Shown: positions 1-7,516 of the stretch, in pieces
Layout: each line of letters starts with the position of its first letter
Numbering within the stretch: the first letter of the stretch is position 1
NCBI GenBank assembly: GCA_031549085.1
Contig: JAVBQL010000013.1
Coordinates: forward strand, 62,001-126,000
Direction: 5' to 3'
From: JAVBQL01 sp031549085
Lineage (GTDB): Bacteria; Spirochaetota; GWE2-31-10; MWDO01
DNA length: 64,000 nt
Translations under genes and position numbers: made by a program
The notes under the pieces: generated by a model
Database searches by the model: none
The model's input: the letters and a program-made list of their open reading frames with translations, nothing else
Told to the model about the DNA's origin: nothing

Positions 1-1424
1 AAAAAAAGGTCTTGATATTGGAGCAGCACTCAAAAGCAGGTGGCTATCTTCACTCTTTCTATCGCAATGGTCATAGATTTGAGACCGGTTTCCACTTTGT
101 TCCAGAGCTTGGAAAAGATATGATATTAAATATGTATTGGAACTATTTGGGTATATTAGAAAATATAAACCTTGTCCCATACAATAGAGAACACTTCAAC
201 TCATTGATATTTCCAAATGATAGATATGATATCCCCCTTGGATTGGATAATCTTGAAGCCTACTTAATAACAACCTTTCCAAACGAAGAGAGTGCTGTAA
301 TTAAGTTTATCAAAAAGATAAGAGAGCTTAAGAGAGCTTTTGTCTACTTCAACAGAGATCATAAAGGTGATCTTGACATAGAGCACAAATCATTTGATAT
401 AAGCATAAATGATTTTTTAGATGAGCTTAATTGCTCGCAAAAGTTACGAAGCATAATCCTTGCCCACTCATTTTTGTATGGAGTGCCTCCAAAGGAGACG
501 CCTCTTGGCACACATGCAATATTCTTTAATGCTCTCTACTCCCAAATTTATGATATCGATGGGGGAGGAGATGCATTAAGCAGGGCTCTGGTTGACTCTT
601 TTACTCAAAATGGTGGAGAGATACTCTTTAATAAAAAGGTTATCTCAATAAAGATAAAAGATAAAAAGATAGATGGTATAGAGACAGCTGATGAGTGCTA
701 TTATGAGGGAGAAAATGTCATATCGAGTATAAATCCAAAGGCGACACTACCCCTATTTACAGAGAAGGTCTTTAGAAACGCCTTTACTGATAGAATTGAT
801 GAGATGGAGGATACTCTAAGCCACTTTGGAACATACAGCGTTGCGGATGGAGATATCGTACCTCCAAACTATGATATACTCTACTTTCCAGACTATGATA
901 TCAATGATATATATAGCAAAATTGTCTCTGACAACTTTGATGATTTCTTCATATATATGACTGCACCAACAGCAAGACTTGGAAAATCGAGTGGTAAGCA
1001 CATAATAGAGACGCTCTCTATTGATAACTACAATAACTATAAAAAGTGGGAGGGGACAAAAGCCAATAGAAGAGATGATAACTATAAGGCTTTTAAAGAG
1101 AATACATCAAAAAAGATCATAGATAAAATATATGAGATCCTCCCAGAGACAAAAGGTAAAATAGAGACCACATATAGCTCAACTCCATTAACAAACCACC
1201 ACTATACATTAAGCCCGCATGGCTCTATATATGGAATAAAGCACAATATGGATCAGATGCATGCGCCAATAAGAGCAAGGACAAAGCTTGATGGCTTCTA
1301 TTTTACTGGTCAGTCTCTTATATTTCCGGGGATTGTTGGGGTGACAATTACTGGCTTTGTAACGGCTGCGGAGATATTGGGGCAGGAGTATCTATTTAAG
1401 AGAATTGATGAAGAGGTTAAATAA
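1..1424 (+). CDS. Phytoene-desaturase/carotenoid-isomerase-like FAD oxidoreductase, 5' end outside window
   Basis: The frame is open from the first bases and the stop is at 1422-1424, so only the beginning, including the glycine-rich dinucleotide motif, is missing. The first visible residues (KKVLILEQHSKAGGYLHSFYR) match the end of the FAD-binding beta-alpha-beta unit of the complete paralogue at 52344-53849. Near the C-terminus a TGQSLIFPGIVGVTITGF-like stretch is the second FAD-contacting motif of the CrtI / carotenoid isomerase / retinol saturase superfamily. Such enzymes oxidise, reduce or isomerise polyene or other hydrophobic substrates; the substrate here cannot be read from sequence. 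No carotenoid genes are nearby, so a role in pigment synthesis is not supported. An internal TTG at 12 is not the true start. Confidence 0.85.
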   Translation, partial: KKVLILEQHSKAGGYLHSFYRNGHRFETGFHFVPELGKDMILNMYWNYLGILENINLVPYNREHFNSLIFPNDRYDIPLGLDNLEAYLITTFPNEESAVIKFIKKIRELKRAFVYFNRDHKGDLDIEHKSFDISINDFLDELNCSQKLRSIILAHSFLYGVPPKETPLGTHAIFFNALYSQIYDIDGGGDALSRALVDSFTQNGGEILFNKKVISIKIKDKKIDGIETADECYYEGENVISSINPKATLPLFTEKVFRNAFTDRIDEMEDTLSHFGTYSVADGDIVPPNYDILYFPDYDINDIYSKIVSDNFDDFFIYMTAPTARLGKSSGKHIIETLSIDNYNNYKKWEGTKANRRDDNYKAFKENTSKKIIDKIYEILPETKGKIETTYSSTPLTNHHYTLSPHGSIYGIKHNMDQMHAPIRARTKLDGFYFTGQSLIFPGIVGVTITGFVTAAEILGQEYLFKRIDEEVK

Positions 1425-1499
1425 TATTTGGCTATTTTTGTATCATTCTATTTAGCCATTTAGCTATTCGTAAAACTTACTTATGTTAAGCAGCATATT

Positions 1500-1799
1500 A
1501 ATATAAAATGAGATATTAAACTTACTTTCTGGTTTCCTTGTCAGTACGAAAATAAAAAACTAAGCGAACGCTACTTAAAAAAAGAGAAAGAAGAGAGAAT
1601 AATTTTATATAGGTGGGGTAATCAAAAAAAGAGCCTAATTTTAAAAATATGAAAATAAAACAAAAAGGATGTGGCACGCAAAAAAAGCCTATATAAAATT
1701 ACTTTTCTTTTTTTTCTTCTTTTTAGTGACATTTGCCCATTATATCTCTACTTACTGATATGGAAACCAGAAAGTAAGTTTAATATCTCATTTTATATT
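1500..1799. repeat. Palindromic MITE-like element, family 1 (300 bp)
   Basis: The outer 38 bases at 1500-1537 and 1762-1799 are perfect inverted complements. Further imperfect complementarity runs inwards, to a short TATATAGG / CCTATATA-like stem. A fragment of the second repeat family (AAAAAGGATGTGGCACGC, about 1661-1678) sits in the loop, so one element appears to have landed in the other. It lies between convergent genes and codes for nothing convincing. Related copies lie at about 47.2, 53.9, 54.3, 55.0 and 58.8 kb. Confidence 0.85.
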
Positions 1800-1840
1800 G
1801 ATAGGACTATTATAAATAGAGAGCTAAACAAAAAAAATAA

Positions 1841-2551
1841 CTATACAATTTTGGCTATCAATTGTACCAAATTAAAATATTTGCCATCCTCTGCCCTCAT
1901 CATCTCAATATCATCAATAGCATAGGGATTTGATGTTGATAGCCACTCCTCCCACGATTTTTTTAGACAATCCATCTCGCGGCAGCTCTCTATTCTAACT
2001 CTCTTTTCATTGCTCCACAAGTTTCTCCACCAAGATGTGCTATGAAAATTCATATTCTCCTGCCAGAATGGTTTAAGTTCACTAGGAAGCTTCTCATTAT
2101 AGAGCTCATCTTTAAAACCAGGAACAGCAACAGCTATATATCCACCTGTCTTAATATATGGAACCAATGAGGGTAACATTTCGCTATTTGCACCAAAATA
2201 GTGGTAGGAATCTACACTGAATATTATATCAAAATAGCCATGAGGAAAGGGGATGCCTTTGGTCACATCAAGCAATATTGGTACAATTTTATCATCAATA
2301 TTGAGTGATTGAAACCGTTTAAAATTATCTGTTGGATCTATCCATAAATCCGCAGCAAACAGTGCTGCACCATATTTTTCAGAGAGTAATATTGAGGAGA
2401 GTCCCATTCCACAACCTAAATCGAGAATTCTTGCTCCCTTTTTAATTGGAAGATAGGAGGCAAGCTCCTCTGAGATACGAAGAGCATTTGGTCCCATCAT
2501 ACTGCTTTTTTGAAACTCTCTATCAAAGCTATCTGTGAACGAAATGCTCAT
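1841..2551 (-). CDS. Class I SAM-dependent methyltransferase
   Basis: A 236-residue protein with the Rossmann SAM-binding motif LDLGCGMG at residues 43-50 and a motif IV-like FDIIFSVDSYHYFG at 107-120. This is the layout of small-molecule methyltransferases of the Methyltransf_11/25 type. No signal peptide or membrane segment is visible, so it should be cytoplasmic. The substrate cannot be inferred: the tail is rich in Trp and acidic residues and has no motif I recognise. It is transcribed alone on the minus strand, convergent with the FAD oxidoreductase, with the palindromic element 1500-1799 between them. Confidence 0.8.
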   Translation of the reverse strand: MSISFTDSFDREFQKSSMMGPNALRISEELASYLPIKKGARILDLGCGMGLSSILLSEKYGAALFAADLWIDPTDNFKRFQSLNIDDKIVPILLDVTKGIPFPHGYFDIIFSVDSYHYFGANSEMLPSLVPYIKTGGYIAVAVPGFKDELYNEKLPSELKPFWQENMNFHSTSWWRNLWSNEKRVRIESCREMDCLKKSWEEWLSTSNPYAIDDIEMMRAEDGKYFNLVQLIAKIV

Positions 2552-2609
2552 AAAAAAAATCCTTTTAAAAAATAGTTGATAAGATTCTATTTTTTATTGA
2601 AGAGAAATT

Positions 2610-4748
2610 TTAGTTTAATAGCTCATTTCCATTTTTGTCAACATAGCGCTTCTCATAATCTGCCCAGACCTCAACAAGACCATTCTTATAATCACTGATA
2701 TAGTCATATTTAATTGGTGTAATCTCCTTACCGCTCTTATTAATTAATCCCCACTTGTCACCAAGCTTGACCCCTGCAAGACCATTGTTAAAGATATCTA
2801 TATCATCATAGCGAATAGGCAAAATCTCATTGCCATTTTCATCAATAAAACCAAATTTATTATTAAGCCTAACACCTGCTAGACCATTTTTAAAACTATA
2901 TACACCATCATACTTTATTGGGGCAACCTCTCTATTATCTTTGTTGATGAAGCCCCACTTTTCACCAAGTTTAACACCAGCAATCCCATTCTTAAAATCG
3001 CTTATCTCATCATACTTAATTGGGATTATCTCCTTATCTGTCTCCGTAATAAATCCCCACTTGCTTCCAAGCTTTACCCCCGCAAGACCACTGCTGAAGT
3101 TTCCAATATAGCCATATTTTACAGGAATAATCTCCTTCCCCTCTTTGTTGATAAGCCCATAGAGTGAGCCAATACTAACTTTCGCAATGCCATTTTTAAA
3201 CTCATTAATCTCATCATATTTTATTGGAGCAACCTCCCTGCCGCTCTTATCAATTACCCCCCACTTGTCACCCAATCTTACCTTAGCGATTCCAGCATAG
3301 AAGTTATCAAGAATATCATATTTACAGGAGAGCACCTCTTTGCACTCCTTGTTGATAAAGCCCCACTTGCCATCTATGCTGGTTAGGGCAATACCACCAT
3401 TGAAGTTGCCTATGTAGTCATACTTAATTGGCAAAAGCTCTCTTCCGTTTCTGTCAATCATACCCCATTTTCCGCCAATTTCAACTCTAGCTACTCTATC
3501 AAAAAAGAAGTAGCCAATCATATCATATTTTATCTCTGCAACCAATTTCCCTTTTCTATCTATCAAACCAAATTTGTTATTAAGTTCTATTCTTGCAAGA
3601 CCAGAAGCAAAATTATCAATTATATCATACTCAAGGGGAACAATCTCATTACCATCTTTATCAATAAGGCCATACTTGTTTCCAAGGCGAACCTTTGAGA
3701 GTCCCTCCCTAAAATCGCTAACCATATCGTATATAGAAGGAATAATCTCTTTCCCCTCCTTGTTGATAACTCCATACTTGTCACCAATATTAACGAATGC
3801 AACGCCATCTCTAAAATTCTCTATCACATCATATTTTACTGGAGCAATCTCATTGCCTTTTTTATCTACAATTCCAAATTTGTTGCCAATACTAACAAGT
3901 GCAATTCCATCTTTAAAGTTTTCAATCGTATCATATTTTACAGGGGCAAGCTCCTCACACTCCTTGTTGATAAGGCCATACTTACTTCCAATATTCACCT
4001 TTGCAATGCTATCTTTAAAGTAGTCAATATTATCATATTTGACAGGCAGAATCTCTTTGCCGTCTCTATTAATAAAGCCATACTTTTCACCAATTCTCGT
4101 TTTGGCAAGATCGTCTCTAAAACTATCTATAGCATCATATTTTACTGGGGTAAACTCCACCCCCTCTTTGTTGATAAGGCCAACCTTATCTCCAATGCCA
4201 ACATGGGCAACATTTTTATAAAAATTGTTAATGCTATCATATTTTATTGGGGTTATCTCTTTTCCATCTCTGTTTATAAGCCCAAGCTTCTCACCAATCT
4301 TAACCTGTGCAAGGCCATCTTTAAAAACATCTATAAAATCATACTTAACAGGGACACTCTCATTGCCATTTTTATCAATAAAGCCATACTTATTATCAAT
4401 CCTAACCTTGGCAATATTGCCAAAGAAATTATCAATTGAATCGTATATGCACTTCGATAGCTCCTTGCCCTCCTTGTTGATAAGGCCATACTTATTATCA
4501 AGCTTAACTTTGGTGATATTGCCCTTAAAATTTTCAATTTCATCATAAATACAAGGGACAATCTCTTTGCCATTTCTATTGATTATGCCCCACTTCTCAC
4601 CAGACTTAACCTTTGCAATTCCGCCACTAAAATCATCAACAAAGGTATACTTCTCTTTTAGAGCCTTTAAATCGGCCTGCGAGTAGGCGCTGTTTGAAAT
4701 GCAAAATATAAAAAATAGGGCAAATAGTATGATAAAACCTTTTTTCAT
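2610..4748 (-). CDS. Exported WG-repeat protein with about 20 repeats
   Basis: A 712-residue protein. Residues 1-23 form a Sec signal peptide with probable cleavage after AYS. The rest is about 20 copies of a ~32-residue WG repeat (core pattern kWGlInk.GkEi.P.KYD.I..F..GiAkV). The last repeat is degenerate (KRYVDKNGNELLN). WG repeats form beta-rich solenoids and are usually exported; no catalytic motif is present. The DNA is strongly self-similar, which creates many shadow frames on the other strand. Proteins of this kind commonly vary in repeat number through recombination. It stands alone, with repeats upstream and the methyltransferase downstream. The molecular function is unknown. Confidence 0.9.
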   Translation of the reverse strand: MKKGFIILFALFFIFCISNSAYSQADLKALKEKYTFVDDFSGGIAKVKSGEKWGIINRNGKEIVPCIYDEIENFKGNITKVKLDNKYGLINKEGKELSKCIYDSIDNFFGNIAKVRIDNKYGFIDKNGNESVPVKYDFIDVFKDGLAQVKIGEKLGLINRDGKEITPIKYDSINNFYKNVAHVGIGDKVGLINKEGVEFTPVKYDAIDSFRDDLAKTRIGEKYGFINRDGKEILPVKYDNIDYFKDSIAKVNIGSKYGLINKECEELAPVKYDTIENFKDGIALVSIGNKFGIVDKKGNEIAPVKYDVIENFRDGVAFVNIGDKYGVINKEGKEIIPSIYDMVSDFREGLSKVRLGNKYGLIDKDGNEIVPLEYDIIDNFASGLARIELNNKFGLIDRKGKLVAEIKYDMIGYFFFDRVARVEIGGKWGMIDRNGRELLPIKYDYIGNFNGGIALTSIDGKWGFINKECKEVLSCKYDILDNFYAGIAKVRLGDKWGVIDKSGREVAPIKYDEINEFKNGIAKVSIGSLYGLINKEGKEIIPVKYGYIGNFSSGLAGVKLGSKWGFITETDKEIIPIKYDEISDFKNGIAGVKLGEKWGFINKDNREVAPIKYDGVYSFKNGLAGVRLNNKFGFIDENGNEILPIRYDDIDIFNNGLAGVKLGDKWGLINKSGKEITPIKYDYISDYKNGLVEVWADYEKRYVDKNGNELLN

Positions 4749-4949
4749 AAAAACTTTTTTCCCAAAAAAATTAACCGCAGTATCACAACATTCATATAGA
4801 ATATAAACTATAATAGTAATATAAGATAATATACCTATAATATTATATAATAAAAATAGAAAAATTTAACTTTTTTCTATTTAAACATAGCTCTTTAAAA
4901 AAAACAACAAATTATTATGCAAAAAATGAAAAAAATAGACCTATTAGCA

Positions 4950-5427
4950 ACAAATAGATCTATTTTTTCTACGAATATTACCTTTACGGGCCTGCTCATA
5001 ATCTAATTTAAATTTTAAGTGTAGCTTTCTCAAAAGTATATTTTTTCATTTTCCAAACGAGACGCTGGATAAAAACCGAACATATTCTCATCCAACAAAA
5101 AAACGAAAAAAGCCCTTGCTTATGAGCAAGCCCGTAAAAGCAACGTTCACATGCCGACATTACCCCCGATTTCACCCGAAAAAGAGTAAGCCAGCCCGTC
5201 ACAAATACGAGCCTGCTCATGCAAAACAGATGATAGAACATGAAAACTCATGTCTGAAAACTGTTAAGCTTCTAAGTGAAATCGTGTTTTAATATCCATA
5301 TAAAAGATGTGAGCTTTTATACAGATAGGTTATATTATAAACTGGTTACTTTTAAAAAGCAACATTAATTAATATTAAAAATAGCATTCATTTTTCTGCT
5401 TAAAGTGAATTCAAAAAGGACGTGGCA
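4950..5427 (-). repeat. Repeat A, copy 1 (about 480 bp, non-coding)
   Basis: First of two direct repeats with a period of about 511 bases; the second starts at 5461. The first ~180 bases are nearly identical between copies. The remainder diverges but keeps blocks such as AAGATGTGAGCTT and GGTTATATTATAAACTGGTT. An open frame on the minus strand (5008-5241) is shared by both copies. However, substitutions are concentrated so as to preserve base pairing (see the candidate RNA at 5106-5220), so I treat the repeat as non-coding. It ends at a fragment of repeat family 2 (GGACGTGGCAGATC). Confidence 0.85.
5106..5220 (-). ncRNA. Candidate structured RNA with alternative stems, repeat A copy 1
   Basis: Read on the minus strand, ATGAGCAGGCTCGTA (5220-5206) pairs along all 15 positions with TACGGGCTTGCTCAT (5136-5122), including two G-U wobbles. 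The second segment also forms a shorter hairpin, CTTGCT-CATA-AGCAAG (5130-5115), followed by GGGC and six U, which looks like an intrinsic terminator. The two folds are mutually exclusive. A third segment, ATGAGCAGGCCCGTAAA (4999-4983), could also pair with the middle one. The wobbles make sense only for minus-strand RNA. I do not recognise the class. Confidence 0.5.
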
Positions 5428-5460
5428 GATCAAAAAAGAAAAAAGGGGGGCACGCAAAAA

Positions 5461-5968
5461 ACAAATAGATCTATTTTTTTTTACGAATATTGCCTTTACG
5501 GGCCTGCCCATAATCTAATTTAAATTTTAAGTGTAGCTTTCTCAAAAGTATATTTTTTCATTTTCCAAACGAGACGCTGGATAAAAACCGAACATATTCT
5601 CATCCAACAAAAAAATAAAAAAAGCCCTTGCTTATGAGCAAGCCCGTAAAAGCAACGTTCACATGCTGACATTACCCCTAACTTCGTACAAAAAAGAGTA
5701 AGCCAGCCCGTTGCAGATACGGACCTGCTCATGCAAAACAGAGAGTAGGTATGAAAATCATACCTAACAATTGTTAAGCTTATTTTGTACAAAGTTATTT
5801 TAATATCCATATAGAAGATGTGAGCTTCCATATGGACAGGTTATATTATAAACTGGTTGCCTTTAAAAAGCAATCTTTTTAAAAAATGATATTAATTAAT
5901 ATGAAAAATTAGTGCCTTCCCTTTTATTTAAAGCGAATTCAGAATGGACATAACGGGTCAAAAATAAG
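5461..5968 (-). repeat. Repeat A, copy 2 (about 510 bp, non-coding)
   Basis: Second copy of repeat A. Its start (ACAAATAGATCTATTTTTT, then TTTACGGGCCTGC) matches 4950-5000 almost base for base. The 5' half stays nearly identical and the 3' half is diverged, ending in AAAGCGAATTCAGAATGGAC against AAAGTGAATTCAAAAAGGAC in copy 1. A minus-strand frame at 5520-5831 has the same C-terminal residues as the frame in copy 1 but a different N-terminus. No plausible ribosome binding site or known domain is visible. Confidence 0.85.
5617..5732 (-). ncRNA. Candidate structured RNA with alternative stems, repeat A copy 2
   Basis: Same arrangement as 5106-5220. ATGAGCAGGTCCGTA (5732-5718) pairs with TACGGGCTTGCTCAT (5648-5634). 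Compared with copy 1, two adjacent bases have changed (CT to TC), turning a C-G into a U-G and a U-G into a C-G, so all 15 pairs survive. The terminator-like CTTGCT-CATA-AGCAAG hairpin and U-run are retained. The upstream-to-downstream order is the same on the minus strand. Confidence 0.5.
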
Positions 5969-5996
5969 CAGAGCTTGTTACTTCGTAATATAAAAA

Positions 5997-6082
5997 GCAG
6001 ACTAATAGAGGCAGTGGCGCATGCGTCTATTTGCTTCCGACCTAATCAAGAAGGGAGCTAGCCAACTGCAATATAAGTCTGC
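5997..6082. other. Nested stem-loop element of unknown class
   Basis: Three nested helices can be drawn: GCAGACT 5997-6003 with AGTCTGC 6076-6082; GCAGTGGC 6011-6018 with GCCAACTGC 6061-6069 (one bulge); GCTTCC 6033-6038 with GGGAGC 6053-6058. AATAGA 6004-6009 can pair instead with TCTATT 6026-6031. The inner helix has a G-U pair on the plus strand, while a T-run follows on the minus strand, so the orientation is unresolved. It is not a tRNA: no T-loop or anticodon arm fits. It is more G+C-rich than its surroundings. Confidence 0.35.
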
Positions 6083-6137
6083 ATTAAAAATATCTTTATA
6101 ATAGCGATTAATTAACACTCAAATTAATTAATCACTA

Positions 6138-7355
6138 TTAATTCAATAAGAAGTTAATCATCTTGAATGTATCAATATAGGCCTTGTTTGTTGGATCAAG
6201 CCTAACAGCCTCATTTAGACAGAGAGTGCCCTCCTTAAGCTTGTCAAGAAAGACAAGAGTCAACCCCTTTGTATGATATAGCTCTGCCTTTGTGGAGTCT
6301 ATTGCCAAGGCCTTATTAAAACAATATAGCGCCCTCTCATAGTAGCCATCTTCCATATAACGCACACCGCTGTCATAGTAGTAGGTTAGGTTCTTCTGCT
6401 CTGCAAGGGAGAGAACAGAGCCTCTATCCAGTCTAATCCCCTCATGAACAGGCCTCTTGCTATCTATTGCTTGCTGAGTTGCAAGACTTATTGATGTTGA
6501 TGGTGCTGCTTTTTTAACCACTTTGGTGCTGAGCTTATTGTATAATTCATCTCTCTTCTTCTTCGCTTCAAGGTTATTTGGATCAAGCTTAACTGCCTTA
6601 TTGTATGAATCAAGTGCCTCGCTTAGCTTCCCAAGATTGTAGAGAGCCTCCGCCTTATTGAAATTAAGCTCCTTTGAATCTGGCTCTATCTCAAGCCCCT
6701 CATCATAGGAGTCAATAGCCTTCGCATACTCTCCAATGAGGGAGAACAAAACACCTCTTGTTTGATAGACCTTAATATCGGCTCCACCAGAGGCTGCAAG
6801 CGTATCAAACTCCATCAAGGCCTCGCTATATTTTGCAAGCTGCATAAGTATAAGCCCCTTACAATATATTGCATATCTATCATTGCTGTTTATCTCTACC
6901 ATTCTGTTGTAGCACTCAATCGCCTCATCATAACGCTTAAGCGTATTTAGTATCGCCCCCTTGTTTGAGTAGGCATCTGTGTAGTTTTCGTCAATAGCTA
7001 TCACCCCATCAAAGGCATCAAGTGCCATCTGATATTTTTTAAGTGATAGATATGCAAGTCCCAGCTCCTCATACATAGAGGCGATCTTTGGATTTATATT
7101 GATAGCGATATTATAAATTTCAATTGCATCTTCAGTTTTGTTAAGTTTTATAAGGGAGGCAGCCTTCCCGCTGTATGCAACCATATTTTTATTATCAATT
7201 TTAATCGCCTTGTCGAAGGAGTCTATTGCATCGATATATTTTCCACCCGCAAATTTATTAAGCCCTTCACAGTTGTACTCCTCAACAAGTGTCTTTTTAC
7301 CACCACAGGATAATAGAGCAAAAACTATACAAAAAAGAGCGACAAAATTTTTCAT
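6138..7355 (-). CDS. TPR-repeat lipoprotein
   Basis: A 405-residue protein with a lipoprotein signal (hydrophobic residues 4-15, lipobox LLSC with Cys17). About seven consecutive tetratricopeptide repeats follow at residues 28-268. Then comes a polar linker (about 270-330) and two more TPRs (331-400). TPR arrays are protein-interaction scaffolds; no enzymatic motif is seen. Lipidation should anchor it to a membrane on the periplasmic side. It is the last gene of a minus-strand run that includes two TonB-receptor-like proteins, with 161 bases separating it from the nearer one. A link to outer-membrane assembly or uptake is possible but is inference. Confidence 0.85.
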   Translation of the reverse strand: MKNFVALFCIVFALLSCGGKKTLVEEYNCEGLNKFAGGKYIDAIDSFDKAIKIDNKNMVAYSGKAASLIKLNKTEDAIEIYNIAININPKIASMYEELGLAYLSLKKYQMALDAFDGVIAIDENYTDAYSNKGAILNTLKRYDEAIECYNRMVEINSNDRYAIYCKGLILMQLAKYSEALMEFDTLAASGGADIKVYQTRGVLFSLIGEYAKAIDSYDEGLEIEPDSKELNFNKAEALYNLGKLSEALDSYNKAVKLDPNNLEAKKKRDELYNKLSTKVVKKAAPSTSISLATQQAIDSKRPVHEGIRLDRGSVLSLAEQKNLTYYYDSGVRYMEDGYYERALYCFNKALAIDSTKAELYHTKGLTLVFLDKLKEGTLCLNEAVRLDPTNKAYIDTFKMINFLLN

Positions 7356-7516
7356 AAATAGCTTCCATAGAGTTTAAAATTTAGAGACAAGACTTTTTTA
7401 TTAAAATAGTATTATATCAATAAATAGATAGATAGATTCAAAAATATATTTAATTATCGGTATAGCTATATTATATTATCAATCGGTAAAAAAGAAAAGA
7501 TTTAAAGGCATAAAAA

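Noticed and set aside
1671..1925. 84-residue open frame with a hydrophobic start
   Set aside because: It lies mostly inside the palindromic element 1500-1799 and runs into the 3' end of the methyltransferase on the other strand; no ribosome binding site or homology is evident.
2830..4548. Several long plus-strand frames opposite the WG-repeat gene
   Set aside because: They are shadows produced by the regular repeat on the coding strand, and their translation repeats with the same period.
5008..5831. Two Cys-containing open frames on the minus strand (5008-5241 and 5520-5831) with identical C-termini
   Set aside because: They lie within repeat A; substitutions preserve RNA pairing and the N-termini differ. 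Probably by-products of the repeat.
5997..6082. Possible tRNA or small SRP RNA
   Set aside because: The closing stem resembles an acceptor stem, but no T-loop or anticodon arm can be drawn, and the SRP tetraloop motif with GGAAGCA is not in the right context.
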